Below are positions 10,021 through 21,512 of a stretch of DNA of 26,000 bases, piece after piece (the stretch's first letter is position 1; every line of letters starts with the position of its first letter). The translations under genes were made by a program, and so were the position numbers. The DNA lies in contig CM022673.1 of NCBI GenBank assembly GCA_012295275.1, positions 17,212,810-17,238,809 of the forward strand. Reading direction: 5' to 3'. The notes below the pieces were generated by a model. The model saw only the letters and a list, made by a program, of their open reading frames with translations. It was not told the origin of the DNA and made no database searches. Origin of the DNA: Chrysomallon squamiferum. Its lineage: Eukaryota > Mollusca > Gastropoda > Neomphalida > Peltospiridae.

Positions 10021-11861
10021 GTTTTATGATTTTTACTATTATATGTTTTCAAAATTGTAATTATGTATTAGCATTATTTTCTTAAGTAATATCTGATTTT
10101 TACTAATTTTGTATTATCACTTCTCTGTCTTTCATAGATAATATGTAGTTGTTTACACTTGATAAATAAAATTGTTTATCTGTAAGTAACCATCAGTATT
10201 TGATTGCCAAAAACATATATATTCTCATTACAAGGAAAGCTAAATAAAAAAAATAAAAAGGATTAGTGAGTCATACAACAACATATAAGTGTTTTTGTAA
10301 AGTTTCTTTATTATTACATGATTAACAAATTTATATGCATCTATTTTGTATTATAGAATAAGAAAGACAAAAAAAAAAAAAAAATTAATAATAATAATAA
10401 TAAAATAAATACCAAATACCCTCAAGACAACATTATTACAATGAATTTTTGTAGCTGAATGTTATAAAAACTAAAATATATAAAGAGGCTAAATATTCTC
10501 ATGGTTTAATGATCCCAGCAGACTGTTTGAAGCTTTTTCTCCTTTGATACTATAATATACTTACATACTACAAGTGATATGACTAAGCGTATATAGACTG
10601 TTGTTGTGAGTGGGGTATGTCGTTGACACGGTTACAAACAGGCAATTATTTTGACTATGACCATCAGTGGCCACTTTGTGTGTTCAGACTCTTTTAGTTT
10701 GTTTTAAACCAAGTGTATCTGAGATGGTTAGCATCCAAACACTGCAAAACAAGCTTATTGTACAGCGCCTGGTATTAAACTGAATAAATACACATTTACT
10801 TCTTGTAATATCATAATGTGACATTTATAAGACCTTTTGAACAAGATATAAGTATGTACATGTTGTCAAAATACTTATTTAAATTTTTTTCTTTGATTTC
10901 TTTCTTTCTTTCTCTTCGTCATCTTCTTATGTTCTTTGTGATTTATAGGCTTGCTTTGTACTAACAAAATATTTTCCCCAAAAAAATAATTGGTAACTGT
11001 TATTTGTTTTTAAATTCAGAAGTAGCAGAAAAAGGTCCAGTCACACCTTAGAAAAGCTGTAAATAAATACAAGATAAACAAAAATGATTGCAATAATTTT
11101 TACATTGTTCATGTAATATATATACCTTTCTTTCACTTGATTTTATGACTTGAAAAGATTCTTAAACAGCAAAGTACTTTTGTGATTACACCAGTACATG
11201 TTAGTTTTTTTTTTTTTTCTCTTAAATTTTTTAAAAATATTTTATTTTAATGCAATCTCTACAAAGTAAATGCTTCATTTACAACCATTGTTATGTTATG
11301 AATGGTTTCTTTAACTGTTCATATTCAAGTGTTTATGTAAAAGCAAGTATTAGAAATATTCTTTCACAAGATAAAGTGTTGTTGACATTACCGCAGTGTT
11401 CTGTGCAGATTTGATGCAGAGATGTGACACTGAGACACCATACCTCACATAGCTGAGATCACAGCATGGCCAGCTATTGAATATCACTCACATACTTGAG
11501 GTATACCTTTAGTTTTCTATACACAGATTTCTGCAGATAAAATTAATGGATATCTTATGTTGTATGTGTTTGGGATTATTTATTTATTTATTTTTTATAT
11601 TTTATATTTTTTTTATGTGTGTAAACATGTGTGTATGTGTATGCATGCATATATGAAATTAAAAGATGTTTTTCTATTTACAATATTTTGTATTTAGTAC
11701 TAATAGTGCTTTTTTAAATATATATTTATAAATCTATATAATTGGTATGCATGTGTATATGTCTGTCTTTGGTTTCACTTCAAGCTGTATAAATAGATGC
11801 TTATACACACTACACTGTACATATTTATAAGCAGGTCTTGTGTGAAAAAGAGCCATTGGGT

Positions 11862-11874
11862 AAGTCAGAGGTCA
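11862..11874 (+). promoter_or_regulatory. DR1-like element with one mismatch
   Basis: AAGTCA-G-AGGTCA keeps the one-base spacing of a DR1, with one mismatch in the first half-site. It is 2 kb from the perfect DR1 in the same non-coding interval. Confidence 0.3.
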
Positions 11875-12069
11875 CAGTGTTAAGCTTGACATTTATTTAG
11901 ACTTGTTAGATGAACACTTCTGATTTGCTAGTAATTTGTAATACATTCCACAGCATTAAGTTCAGGTATATTGCTGAGTTAATCAAACTGTTGCTAATAA
12001 AATATTTACATAAACTATTACAAATAGGTGATTGCATAATCAAATGCACCTTAGTTGCATAAAATTGTT

Positions 12070-12070
12070 T

Positions 12071-12146
<76 letters not shown>
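12070..12146. repeat. compound (TG)n(AG)n microsatellite
   Basis: About 13 TG units run directly into about 26 GA units. This accounts for the Leu-Ser and Thr-His repeats in the minus ORF 11906-12178, which is spurious. Confidence 0.95.
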
Positions 12147-12149
<3 letters not shown>

Positions 12150-12648
12150 CCAAGTACTATCTGTATACTCTTTAACAACTGTGCTAAACAGAGAATTAAT
12201 TTATAGTCAAGAATCTTGTTTATTAATTGTTTTGTGCCAGGTTACTCAAAAGGTCATGCTTGGGGTCATATCTTGAAACTGGACATAAAAGGATTTGCTC
12301 AAAATTCATAAATTCTTCAACATTTTATTTATTGCCTGTACCATGAAAGGAATATGTGGAGTATAAATGTGAGATGGATAAGTCACAGAATTTTGGTATT
12401 TGAATGTGTACCAGTATACTTCACAGGTAAAGTATATTAACATTGGAAATGATTTTGTATTTAAATATAGCACTTTACTTCAGGGTTTGTTTAGATATCA
12501 AAACAAAAAGTTCATTACAGTTGGCCACATCAGAGTTAACTTTTTCTTCTGCTAAGTCCTAAACCTTTGTCTTATTTAACTAATAACCAAAAAGAAAAAC
12601 CTGGCAGAGTAATTTTATTCAGATTAATATTACTCCAGTAAGGTGAAC

Positions 12649-12687
12649 AAACACACACACACCCACACCCACACCCACACCCACACA
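12649..12687. repeat. (CA)n with four CCCACA hexamers
   Basis: ACACACAC followed by four tandem CCCACA units. It is flanked on the right by AATA/AAT-rich low-complexity sequence to about 12778. Confidence 0.9.
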
Positions 12688-12778
12688 ATTAAATAAATAA
12701 TAATGATAATAACAATAATAATAATTTAAAAATAATTAAAAAAACAAAAACAAAACATAAATAAATAAATAAATAAAA
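12688..12778. repeat. AATA/AAT/AAAC low-complexity tract
   Basis: A-rich tetramer and trimer units (AAAT, AATG, AAC, AAT) end in about five AAAT units before AAACCCACC. Confidence 0.75.
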
Positions 12779-14074
12779 CCCACCATGTTGTATCATTTGA
12801 CCAGAGCCATGAAATTTCAATAAACTGAGAATTCCAACTGTTGCCACCATTTGCAAACAGTATTGTTAATGAGTTACTGAAAACTAGCAATCAAAATTTA
12901 ATATTTTAGCATTATGTTAGTCAGTGGCAAATCATAATTTAAAATTGTTCTGTAAACATAGTATTTGTATAAATAGAAATCTGTTATTTAATGTTTCATT
13001 ATACATTCCACAAATTTTCTATTATACATATATGAAATGAAAACATTATACTTATTATCAATCATTATTAATAAAAAAAAATTAAAAAATTAAAAACATT
13101 TTAAAAAAGTAATATTTGATATAATAATAAAAAAAAGTTTTATTTTCATTTTTTACTATAATATATTTAGGATAAGTAATAATTTTAGATCAGAATGAAG
13201 TTTATCTCAGAGGTCAGAAACTGTATAATTGTTGTCATGGTATTGTAATTGTGTTTGTGAGATATTTAGCTTACAGAGTGTTAATTGGTTGAGTTATCTT
13301 GTGTTTACCTCATTAATTTGGAAAGGTTAATGATTGGGTGGACTTTTTCGAGAAGTATCAAGTATTGTTTTTTCATTCCTTTGTAAATATTTCATTTGTG
13401 TTTGTTTCCTTATTTGCTGAATTGGTCATATGCCGTTATATAAAGCAAAATTTACAATAGCAAGAATATATTCTTATGAAAATAGGTTTATGTGTTTGTC
13501 AGAAGACAAAAATGAAAAATAAATTAAAATTAATGTGTAATAAAAAGAAGAAGAAGAAAAGATGGTATACCGATGAAAACTAAAAAGAAAAAAAAAAACT
13601 AAGAAAGAAAGATAACAACCTCCAAGAGATTTAGAAACAAATTAAAATGCAATAAAAAACTTTTTTTTAAATTTTCAAATAAAAAGAGTTACCAATTGAT
13701 TTTACTTTGTGCTATTTATTTTAGATAATTTTATTATTTTCATTCTTAGATATTTACAAAGATTTATAAAATGAAGTAAATGATTATATGCACAAACTAA
13801 ACAACAAACAACCATTTGAAAACAGGAAATTTGATATCTGTTTTGGTACAATTTGAATTCAGTAGTTTAATTTTAGAAAAAGGACAATAGTAGCAAGCAT
13901 TAGTTTGATATTTTTGTTTATTGATTTCTATTTTGTACCCTCTTTGCATATAAGTATGTGCTTACATAAATATGCGTTTGTTCCTAAATATGTATGTGTG
14001 ACATGTTTGTGTATGCATGTGTGTGCATGTGTCTGTGTAGGTGCATATTGTTTTTATGTATGTAGTCAGTTATT

Positions 14075-14460
14075 GGTAACTTCGGACTTTGATAATTTCA
14101 GACTGGTAATCTCGGCCCCTTTTTAAATTGTTGGAGATCTTGATTCAGAATGATTTCCTACTCCCTAGATGGCAGCACTGATGCTTGCATGTAAAAACCC
14201 TTTGTAAAGTTCAGTGATTTGGAACTGTTCTGACATATGTGGATCTATCTCGGTTCTCATTAATTAAGTTTGATTTTAATGATTATTATTGAGTTGATAG
14301 TAATAACGATATTAGCCAAGCAGTATGCATCTAGACTATAAAATATAAATGTTGTTGGATTTAATAAAGATGGAATATATAGTGATATTTGGCATGAATA
14401 AGCATGTGGGGTTACCAGTCAAAGGTTACCAGTCCAAGATTACCAAAGTCCGAGGTTACC
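14075..14460. mobile_element. MITE/foldback-like element with 39-bp terminal inverted repeats
   Basis: The left arm 14075-14113 begins GGTAACTTCGGACTTTG. The right arm, read from 14460 on the minus strand, begins GGTAACCTCGGACTTTG. They match at 32 of 39 positions with no gaps, and all seven mismatches are transitions. The arms are built from 14-16 bp sub-repeats of the form GGTAAYCTYGGACT, and the right arm carries one extra sub-repeat (to about 14410). The roughly 310-bp interior has no transposase and no clear ORF. Flanks read TTATT on the left and ATAATT on the right; no target-site duplication can be fixed with confidence. This is a non-autonomous element by structure; the family is not identified. 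Confidence 0.6.
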
Positions 14461-15030
14461 ATAATTCATGTAGCCTATATGTCAAGACTAAAATCTTTGT
14501 TTCATGTGCAAATACAAATGGACATAAAACCCATGCAGACAAAATATGACCACAGCTACAAATACAACTACTTTGACAACTACAGCTACACAGACATTTA
14601 CAATGGTGTTGTTGGAATCAACAGTTGTCTTTACTTTAAAATCTTTGTCAAAGACAGTCTCCATGTGATGTTACCAACACCTTGTAGTGATTCCACACAC
14701 ATCTCTTCATTGAGAATTTGTTTTCCTCCACCTCTGTAATTTTGTTACTATTATCAACAACGTTTGAAATGTTTGTCCCTACAGTTTCTTCTGTTCTTAC
14801 ACATAGATAGGCTTCAAATGAAAGGACTGTGAAATTTAGGTCAGATTTACTTTTCAACACATGGAGAATGTAACATCGTAAGGCTTGTCAGAACTTTTAC
14901 AATGGGACATTGTCTAGGGGACACGTCTGTTAGCAAACTGGACAGGCTGCTTGTGCTTACACATTATTACAGTTATGACATTTTTGTTCACGGCTAAGGA
15001 CAGTTCTGGTATCCAGAAGAAACTTTCCAT
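14461..15030. other. non-coding or decayed sequence right of the inverted-repeat element
   Basis: Less AT-rich than its surroundings. A 70-residue minus ORF (14648-14860) of ordinary amino-acid composition, with a hydrophobic Val-rich frame further left (about 14520-14625), could be a remnant of an older coding sequence or transposon. I recognise no domain and do not call a gene. Confidence 0.35.
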
Positions 15031-15044
15031 TCTTTTAAAGAATT

Positions 15045-15167
15045 ACTTTACTTTACTTTTCTTTACTTTACTTTACTTTACTTTACTTTACTTTACTTTA
15101 CCTTACCTTACCTTACCTTACCTTATTTTACTTTATTTTATTTTATTTTGTTTTATTTTTTTATTTT
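15045..15167. repeat. pentanucleotide array (ACTTT / CCTTA / ATTTT)
   Basis: About 24 pentamers. Runs of ACTTT give way to CCTTA and then ATTTT variants, a gradient typical of spreading point changes in a satellite. On the other strand the units read AAAGT, AAGGT and AAAAT. Confidence 0.9.
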
Positions 15168-16166
15168 AATGGGGTTTTTAAATTATTTTTTTAATATTAT
15201 GAATGAGGATATTTAATTTATCAGCAGAATGTATTTGGAATATTGATGTAATCCTTTGAAATGCAGATGAAATGTTCTCATCATGTTTATCTTTCTTTGG
15301 ATAAAAGTATGTAATGTATTTCCTTTGTAAGTGATTCTTGTAGCTGATAAACAGATTATCACAGTATAATTTATTTGATTTTACATTTGGTGGTTGAGTG
15401 AATAGATCATTGGATGGATTTTGTTTGAAATGTTTTTAGACTTGCTATTTCATTACAAAATGAAGTTTTAAAGCATGTAAATATTTAAATATTTAAAAAT
15501 GGAAATTTAAAAAATGTATAAGTTATTTGTATTCCCTTTTTTATAAATTATTATGATTATTATTTAGTTAGTTCATTGTTAAATAGTTCTGTACTATCTA
15601 CCAGGGGAATGGTTATTAAAAATATTCCATGTTGCAAGAATTCACTGAGGGCTGCCAGTAAAGTAACATTTACATTAAATAACATATGTTTAACATTATT
15701 ATATCTGTACAGGTATCTCTAAACATTTGCCTTTCATCTTGATTTTATAAATGTCATGTATTAATTTCCAAAAAGAATTTGATAAAATATTTATCAATGA
15801 TTTTGAGGACTTAATGGCAGTGTTAAAGATACTGTATATTTTAGTCTGTGATCATCATACTAACATGATTGGTATAAATAATTAAATATAACCTTTCCTT
15901 TTGCATAATGTCACCACACACAACATTCCATTCACAGAACGTTTAATATCTGAGGCATGAGTCATAATCTTCTCTTTTCTTCTGCTTGATAACTGTTCAG
16001 ATATAACTTAAGACAGCCCATAACTCCTCTATTATTTCACAGCCTCTTGAGAACAACACTTAAATAGTTCACAACTCCTATTATTTTGTTATTCTTCAAA
16101 AATATAATTCTCTTAACATAATTTAAAATACTGTTATGATAATCTCCTGGATATACAAGTATGCAC

Positions 16167-16215
16167 ATAGATAGGTAGGTAGATAGGTAAATGGGTGGAT
16201 GCAGAAAGATAGATA
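16167..16215. repeat. degenerate GATA/GGTA tetranucleotide tract
   Basis: AGAT/AGGT units (ATAGATAGGTAGGTAGATAG and onward) with drift at the right end. Confidence 0.7.
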
Positions 16216-16465
16216 CATGATGAACAAAATTTGTTTGATTAATGTTATAAAAAGCAAAAGTAACATACATAATTATAGGTATATGATAGGAGTACAGATA
16301 TCTGTATTTGTTAAATACATGATAAATTATATGTTTGTTATAACATGTAATGTTTTTGAAATAATATATCTATGGTTATAATACATGGGGTTTTTATCCA
16401 TAAATATTGTTGAAATCCGTATCTACAATAGTTACACATTTTATAATTTTGGGTTTTAACATTTT

Positions 16466-16468
<3 letters not shown>

Positions 16469-16514
<46 letters not shown>
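16469..16514. repeat. (TG)23 microsatellite
   Basis: An uninterrupted TG run, followed by CACACCC. The Thr-His repeat in the minus ORF 16338-16559 is its translation. Confidence 0.95.
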
Positions 16515-16515
<1 letters not shown>

Positions 16516-17036
16516 ACACCCATGAATGCATGTGCTTTTGAAGCACATCTTATTAACAAATTCTAATATATGTACAATGTTTGGTTTATTTGCTTTTGTG
16601 TAAATGATTATTGTATGATATATAAGTGTGAGTCATTTTCCATATTCATGTATGTATGTGATAATATATATATATATATTATAACATAGTGGTGCATATC
16701 AGAAACAGATTAAAATGGAAAAGAAACATTAAAAAACAAAAAAATGATGTATTATAGGAAGAAACAGTTGGCACTGACATTATGTGACCTTATTCTGTCA
16801 ATCACAACACAGGGCTGGTTTACAACTGTTCCTTGTGACAGCTGACTATATTTTCTGCAAGTTAGATGTATTTTTACCACACACAGAATTATATGTATTG
16901 GTCCTTTCTTTATTCACGTTCAGATCAGTCTTCCCAAATTATAACAACTTTAAATGTCATTTGTTAATGTTATGCAATTGTCATATCACTTTTAAATGTT
17001 AAAAATATAAAATAATTGTTTATTGTTTCTTTTTTG

Positions 17037-17111
17037 ATATTATTATTATTATTATTATCATCATCATCATTATTATTATTATTATCATCATCATCATTAT
17101 TATTATTATTT
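17037..17111. repeat. higher-order (TTA)n(TCA)n array
   Basis: TTA blocks alternate with TCA blocks: about six TTA, four TCA, five TTA, five TCA, then TTA again. The block pair is itself tandemly repeated at about 33 bp. Confidence 0.85.
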
Positions 17112-17933
17112 TCAAATACGTAAAAGTTAATGGTAATTCAGAAGTTACAGCACTTAGGTTAAGAATATAAAACAAATGAGACAGTTAAAATATCAGTATG
17201 TAATGTTTCATATAATAATAGTTAGTTTGGTCCTATTTAATACTTTTTATTTACATAACATTTTATGAGATGAATCTATTTTTATTGTTTGAAAATTGCT
17301 GTAGGCAATATCTGAAGTATCCTAACTTCATTTATTTTTTTTTTATTCTGGTTCACTCAACCTCCATGGACCAACACCATTTTTCCATTTGAAATGTCAA
17401 TAAGCTCTTTGTTGAACAAAAAGCTAATCTGTCCTGACATATTGAAGACTAAGTATGGAAGATGGGTATCACAGTATTACATACCTCGCAGGTCAGCAGC
17501 TTATCAGGCATTTAGAAAAATACCCCCCACAGACATCCAGTAAATCCTTTGTGTCAGTTTCAGTCCAGTATTTGTTTCTTACAAAAGTATTTTCATTTTC
17601 TGTATTGATCAAGCCATTTATCAATCATAGTAGCAGGTCTTTCCACTTAAAACAGAAATGCTACTTAGCAGAGTTATTATTTTTTCCAGTTTTCAATTTC
17701 CTAATGATAGATATATAGTAAAAGCTTTATTATGTATTAGATATATTGTTTATTCATCTTTATTGTTATAAATTCCAATTTCATCTTTTCAAACACAGAT
17801 ATATTATATAAAATTGTAAATTAATATTAAGAAAAACAATAACAGTAATATGATCTTGTTTATTATTGTAATATATTGGTATTGTGTTATTCTTATATTC
17901 ATTTATAAAAATGTCATCAGCTTAGTAATTAAC

Positions 17934-18105
17934 ACACTTATAATATACACACACAGAAACACATACATATGCACATAATATTCACATTCACATATACACA
18001 CATATATACATATTCACATACGTATGTATACATACGCATGTAGACATATGCATTCATATATGATCATATACACATACACACAATTACAGTATACATACAC
18101 TTTGT
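17934..18105. repeat. CA/TA-rich degenerate microsatellite
   Basis: Degenerate ACAC, ACAT and ATAC units over about 170 bp, including the small palindromes CATACGTATG and GTATAC near 18019-18030. Confidence 0.7.
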
Positions 18106-19185
18106 ATTAAGATAAACATGCACTGACAAACACAGTTAACCAAAAAGAGGAAATTAAAATCGACAAAAAGAAAAAAAAGAAAGATAAACCAGAAATGCCC
18201 TTTAAGCAATAAAGTGAGTTAAAAAGTCAGCTGAAAACAAAACCAGTGGTTACAAAAAGTACATTAACCTATTTTATTGTATGTCAGCTGTTGTTGATGA
18301 GACTGGTGATAATAATAATATCAGAACTATCACTTTGTATTATTATCACACAGGATCAGTTGAAATTAATCAGCCATGTATTTTACTGTATGCTATTTGC
18401 CTTATTCTGTACTCACAGGGAGGAGAGACTGTATAATTGAGTAATTAAGGTCACCTGGGTTATAGCTTTATAGAAGATGGAGTGGGGACTATGTTGGTGT
18501 GATTGAGTGTTGACATGTGTCGGAACTGGTGAACTAATATCCAGAATACTTTGTTACTAATGTGTGAAGACCTGGTGTTTGTACAGGATCATAAATACTG
18601 CAAAGATTTTTGACAGAGTAAATTTTTGTGATATTTATTTTGACATAATGAAGCCCAAATGCAAGAACTGTTTTCTGTTGCATATATTTGATGTGATAAA
18701 AATATTTTATACAGACCAATAAATGTTTTAAATATTTATGCGCTGTGATAAAGATTTCTGTACAAATATTATTTGATGATTGGTAGGAATATATAATATT
18801 TTAAAAGCAAGTATAAAGTAACAGTGTTTGTTTATATAAATTTATATTTGCATGTGCACATAAGGAAGATTTTAAAAGTAAATGAACCATTAATATATAT
18901 TTTTGCATGAATATTAATATATACACATCTGTATTTAGTCATTTAATGGTGTAGTAATTTTGAACTTTTTAAAATAAATTTTCCATGATGATTGCACTTT
19001 ATTCTGATATGTTAATATCCTCTGATCATTACTGACAATGTTCCTTTATTCAAATATACATTAATATTTGTTTAAATTTTTTTATTAGTGTATTATTATA
19101 CAAAATGTTAAGCTTATTTTGATTTTTAATATTTCTAACATTTTATGTTTATTAATAATTTTCATTTTTTTTTTTTTTATTTCAG

Positions 19186-19319
19186 ATGATGATTTTCCTT
19201 CTGTAACCTAAGTCTGAAGATTTTGGCAATGACATCTAACAGATTGCATGTGAAAGTCTGGGAACATACTTCTAAAATATTCCACTATGACAATGTGTAA
19301 TGTTTCTTGTTGTTGAAAC
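19186..19319 (+). promoter_or_regulatory. RASSF8 5' UTR segment with multiple upstream ORFs
   Basis: A long pyrimidine tract and ATTTCAG end at 19185, marking an acceptor, so at least one noncoding exon lies upstream. The 134-nt leader holds several upstream ATGs. One is the first triplet of the exon (six codons, then TAA). A 23-codon uORF runs 19229-19300. A 13-codon uORF starts at 19300, sharing its A with the previous stop (TAATG), and ends at 19341, overlapping the main start out of frame. The main ATG has a strong context (A at -3, G at +4). The uORFs suggest translational control; this is inferred. Confidence 0.55.
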
Positions 19320-20295
19320 ATGGAACTCAAAGTGTGGGTAGATGGCATTCAGCGTATTGTCAGTGGTGTCAATGATGATACTACATGTCAAGATGTTGTC
19401 ATTGCCCTGGCTCATGCAATGGGGCGCACTGGAAGATTTACTCTGATAGAGAAGTGGAGAGAGGTTGAACGGCCTCTGTCAGCAAATGAATTTCCATTAA
19501 GAGTGTTACACAAATGGGGTGAATATGCAAATGAGGTGAAATTTTTCCTTTGTCAGTCAGACTCTGATAAATTCAGACGGAATGATAAATGGAAAAAACT
19601 GGATAGATTCACACATAATTTTTCACCACCAGTGTCTCAGACAAGCAGTGTTGTCAAACGATCTTTAACATTCAGTGGTGCTCACAATTCTGTTCAGCAT
19701 GAATCGAGTTCCTCATCACATTTAACTCAATTACAGAGGAACTGTTACGAACCATACCCAAACAGTTTGAGTCCTCGGTCCTCTTCTCAAAGTCATTCAT
19801 CTACATCATCATCTGTACATTTATCTCCACAACAACCACATTGTCATCCACATTCATCAGCATCCATAGAATTTGGACATTCTTCACCAAAAACTTTGCC
19901 AATTCCTTCCCAGCTCATTCCAAACTCGAGCAAATTTGTGCATGACAGAAGTGCTGAAAATCATCAGTTTTCAAGTTCACAGGAAGGATTTTCAAGATTC
20001 CAGCCTGGAGTGAACCTAGCTCCTGTGGAATTGTCCCTGGACAGTCCTCATCATTCCAGACAGGCAAGCCTGGAGAATATTGAAGAATACAATCTTGATC
20101 AGAACTTTCCAGATAATCTACGAGAATCTGGACGTTTAGAGAGATCTCAAGGTCATTCAGAACACACAGAATATAGACTTGATGAGCATGAACCAAACAG
20201 ACCTGAGTCAGAAAAATGTCGACTTCTTCGTCTTGTCTCACTGCAGAAGGAAAGACTCAAAGTCCAGAAATCTGAACTGGATGTCATAGAAACAG
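19320..20295 (+). CDS. RASSF8: RASSF8 coding exon 1 (RA domain and linker)
   Basis: Encodes residues 1-325 plus one base: the RA domain, the Ser-rich linker and the start of the coiled coil ([20 protein letters not shown]). The donor is ACAG|GTAACT. Reading through the donor adds only GNCYH and a stop, so intron retention would yield a protein without most of the coiled coil. Confidence 0.94.
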
Positions 20296-20986
20296 GTAAC
20301 TGTTATCACTAAATCATGAAATATATTATATGTCACAGAAACATGTATTGGTTATCATAGTAATGGTTATCAAAACAGAAAAATATTGTTGCAAAAACTC
20401 ATTATAATTGTGAAAGAATTAATAATAGAAATTATAATGAATCTACATAAATTTTTTGCAAACATCACAGACATGATCAGATTCATTCCAAGAAAGTAAG
20501 TACCTGTAGTCATGGACTAATATGATATGACAAAGAATCCAAGATCATTAATTGCAAAAAATCATAAAAAACAAAAAATAGTCTTCATTTAGGAATTTAA
20601 CTTTGTTGGATTTGTAATGTATTGGTATCATGAAGGCTGCAGTGATTAGTTATATACACTGGTGTCATAGGTAAGTAATGATAAAAGGCTGCACTCTTTG
20701 GTTATGAAGATAGTTGTTGTAGAAACTGATGGTAAAGCTAGATGAGGCATTCACTAATAATTAATAAACAAAAATAGAAATGTACTCAGTCATTGTTTGA
20801 AGGTTTCATTACACTGGCAGTGTCTAAATGATAATGACACTGTACAGTCAGTTGTCTTCATACAACTAGTAATAAAAGGGTACATACTGTTATGGTACTA
20901 AAGTTTTCATGAGATGTTATTGTTATATTCATCCAGACCTCATACTACTTATTGTAATAATAAAAATTATACTACTTACATTGCTA

Positions 20987-21042
<56 letters not shown>

Positions 21043-21461
21043 TATTGTAATGGTTTATAATATATATCTAACTTTATATTTAATTTAAAAAATTTATATA
21101 TAGGCCTATATAAAAGATAATGTTGCTATCTTGTAATTTTAATAAATTAATCAGCTGCAATATTAAAATATTTACTTATTTAAACTAAATAAAATATTTG
21201 GGAAAATATTAAATAACTGATGAATTATGTATAGAATGGAAGCTTCACAAATGTGCATTATAAAATTTGTGTATCTGCCAACTGGATCAGTGTGGTGTTA
21301 TATAACATGAAACAGTTTGGCATTAGTTAGGTGTTAGTCATTGTAGATAGTAATTACCAATCAATATAACACGTACTAATTGTAATAAACTATAGATTAG
21401 AGCCATATGGTTTTTTCTTTTATTATTTGTATTGTTTAACAAAAATGTCCTGTAGGAGAGA

Positions 21462-21512
<51 letters not shown>

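Larger units (their letters stand above)
10021..14040. other. AT-rich non-coding interval
   Basis: No gene seen. It holds an A-run with (AAT)n at 10369-10404, a long T run near 11204-11218, degenerate nuclear-receptor half-site pairs (11862-11874, 12251-12268), the compound TG/GA array at 12070-12146 and the CA/CCCACA array at 12649-12687. Slightly GC-richer patches (about 10590-10700 and 11390-11480) carry no ORF. Confidence 0.7.
15168..19185 (+). other. non-coding interval upstream of the RASSF8 coding exon
   Basis: Probably RASSF8 first-intron or upstream sequence. It holds a GATA-type tract (16167-16215), a TG array (16469-16514), a TTA/TCA array (17037-17111) and a CA/TA-rich stretch (17934-18105). 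An 87-residue plus ORF at 17455-17718 has a fair start context but no recognised domain. No RNA gene is seen. Confidence 0.65.

Noticed and set aside
11906-12178. 90-residue minus ORF with Leu-Ser and Thr-His repeats
   Set aside because: It is the translation of the compound TG/GA microsatellite.
12649-12687. CCCACA hexamers as an interstitial telomere repeat
   Set aside because: They differ from the animal telomere unit CCCTAA and grow out of a CA microsatellite.
14951-15169. Plus ORF with repeated LLYFT units suggesting a repeat protein
   Set aside because: The periodicity comes from the ACTTT pentanucleotide array, not from a protein family.
16338-16559. Minus ORF with Thr-His repeats
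   Set aside because: It is the translation of the TG array at 16469-16514.
19915-20241. 108-residue minus ORF
   Set aside because: It is antisense to RASSF8 coding exon 1, whose plus-strand frame has clear family similarity.
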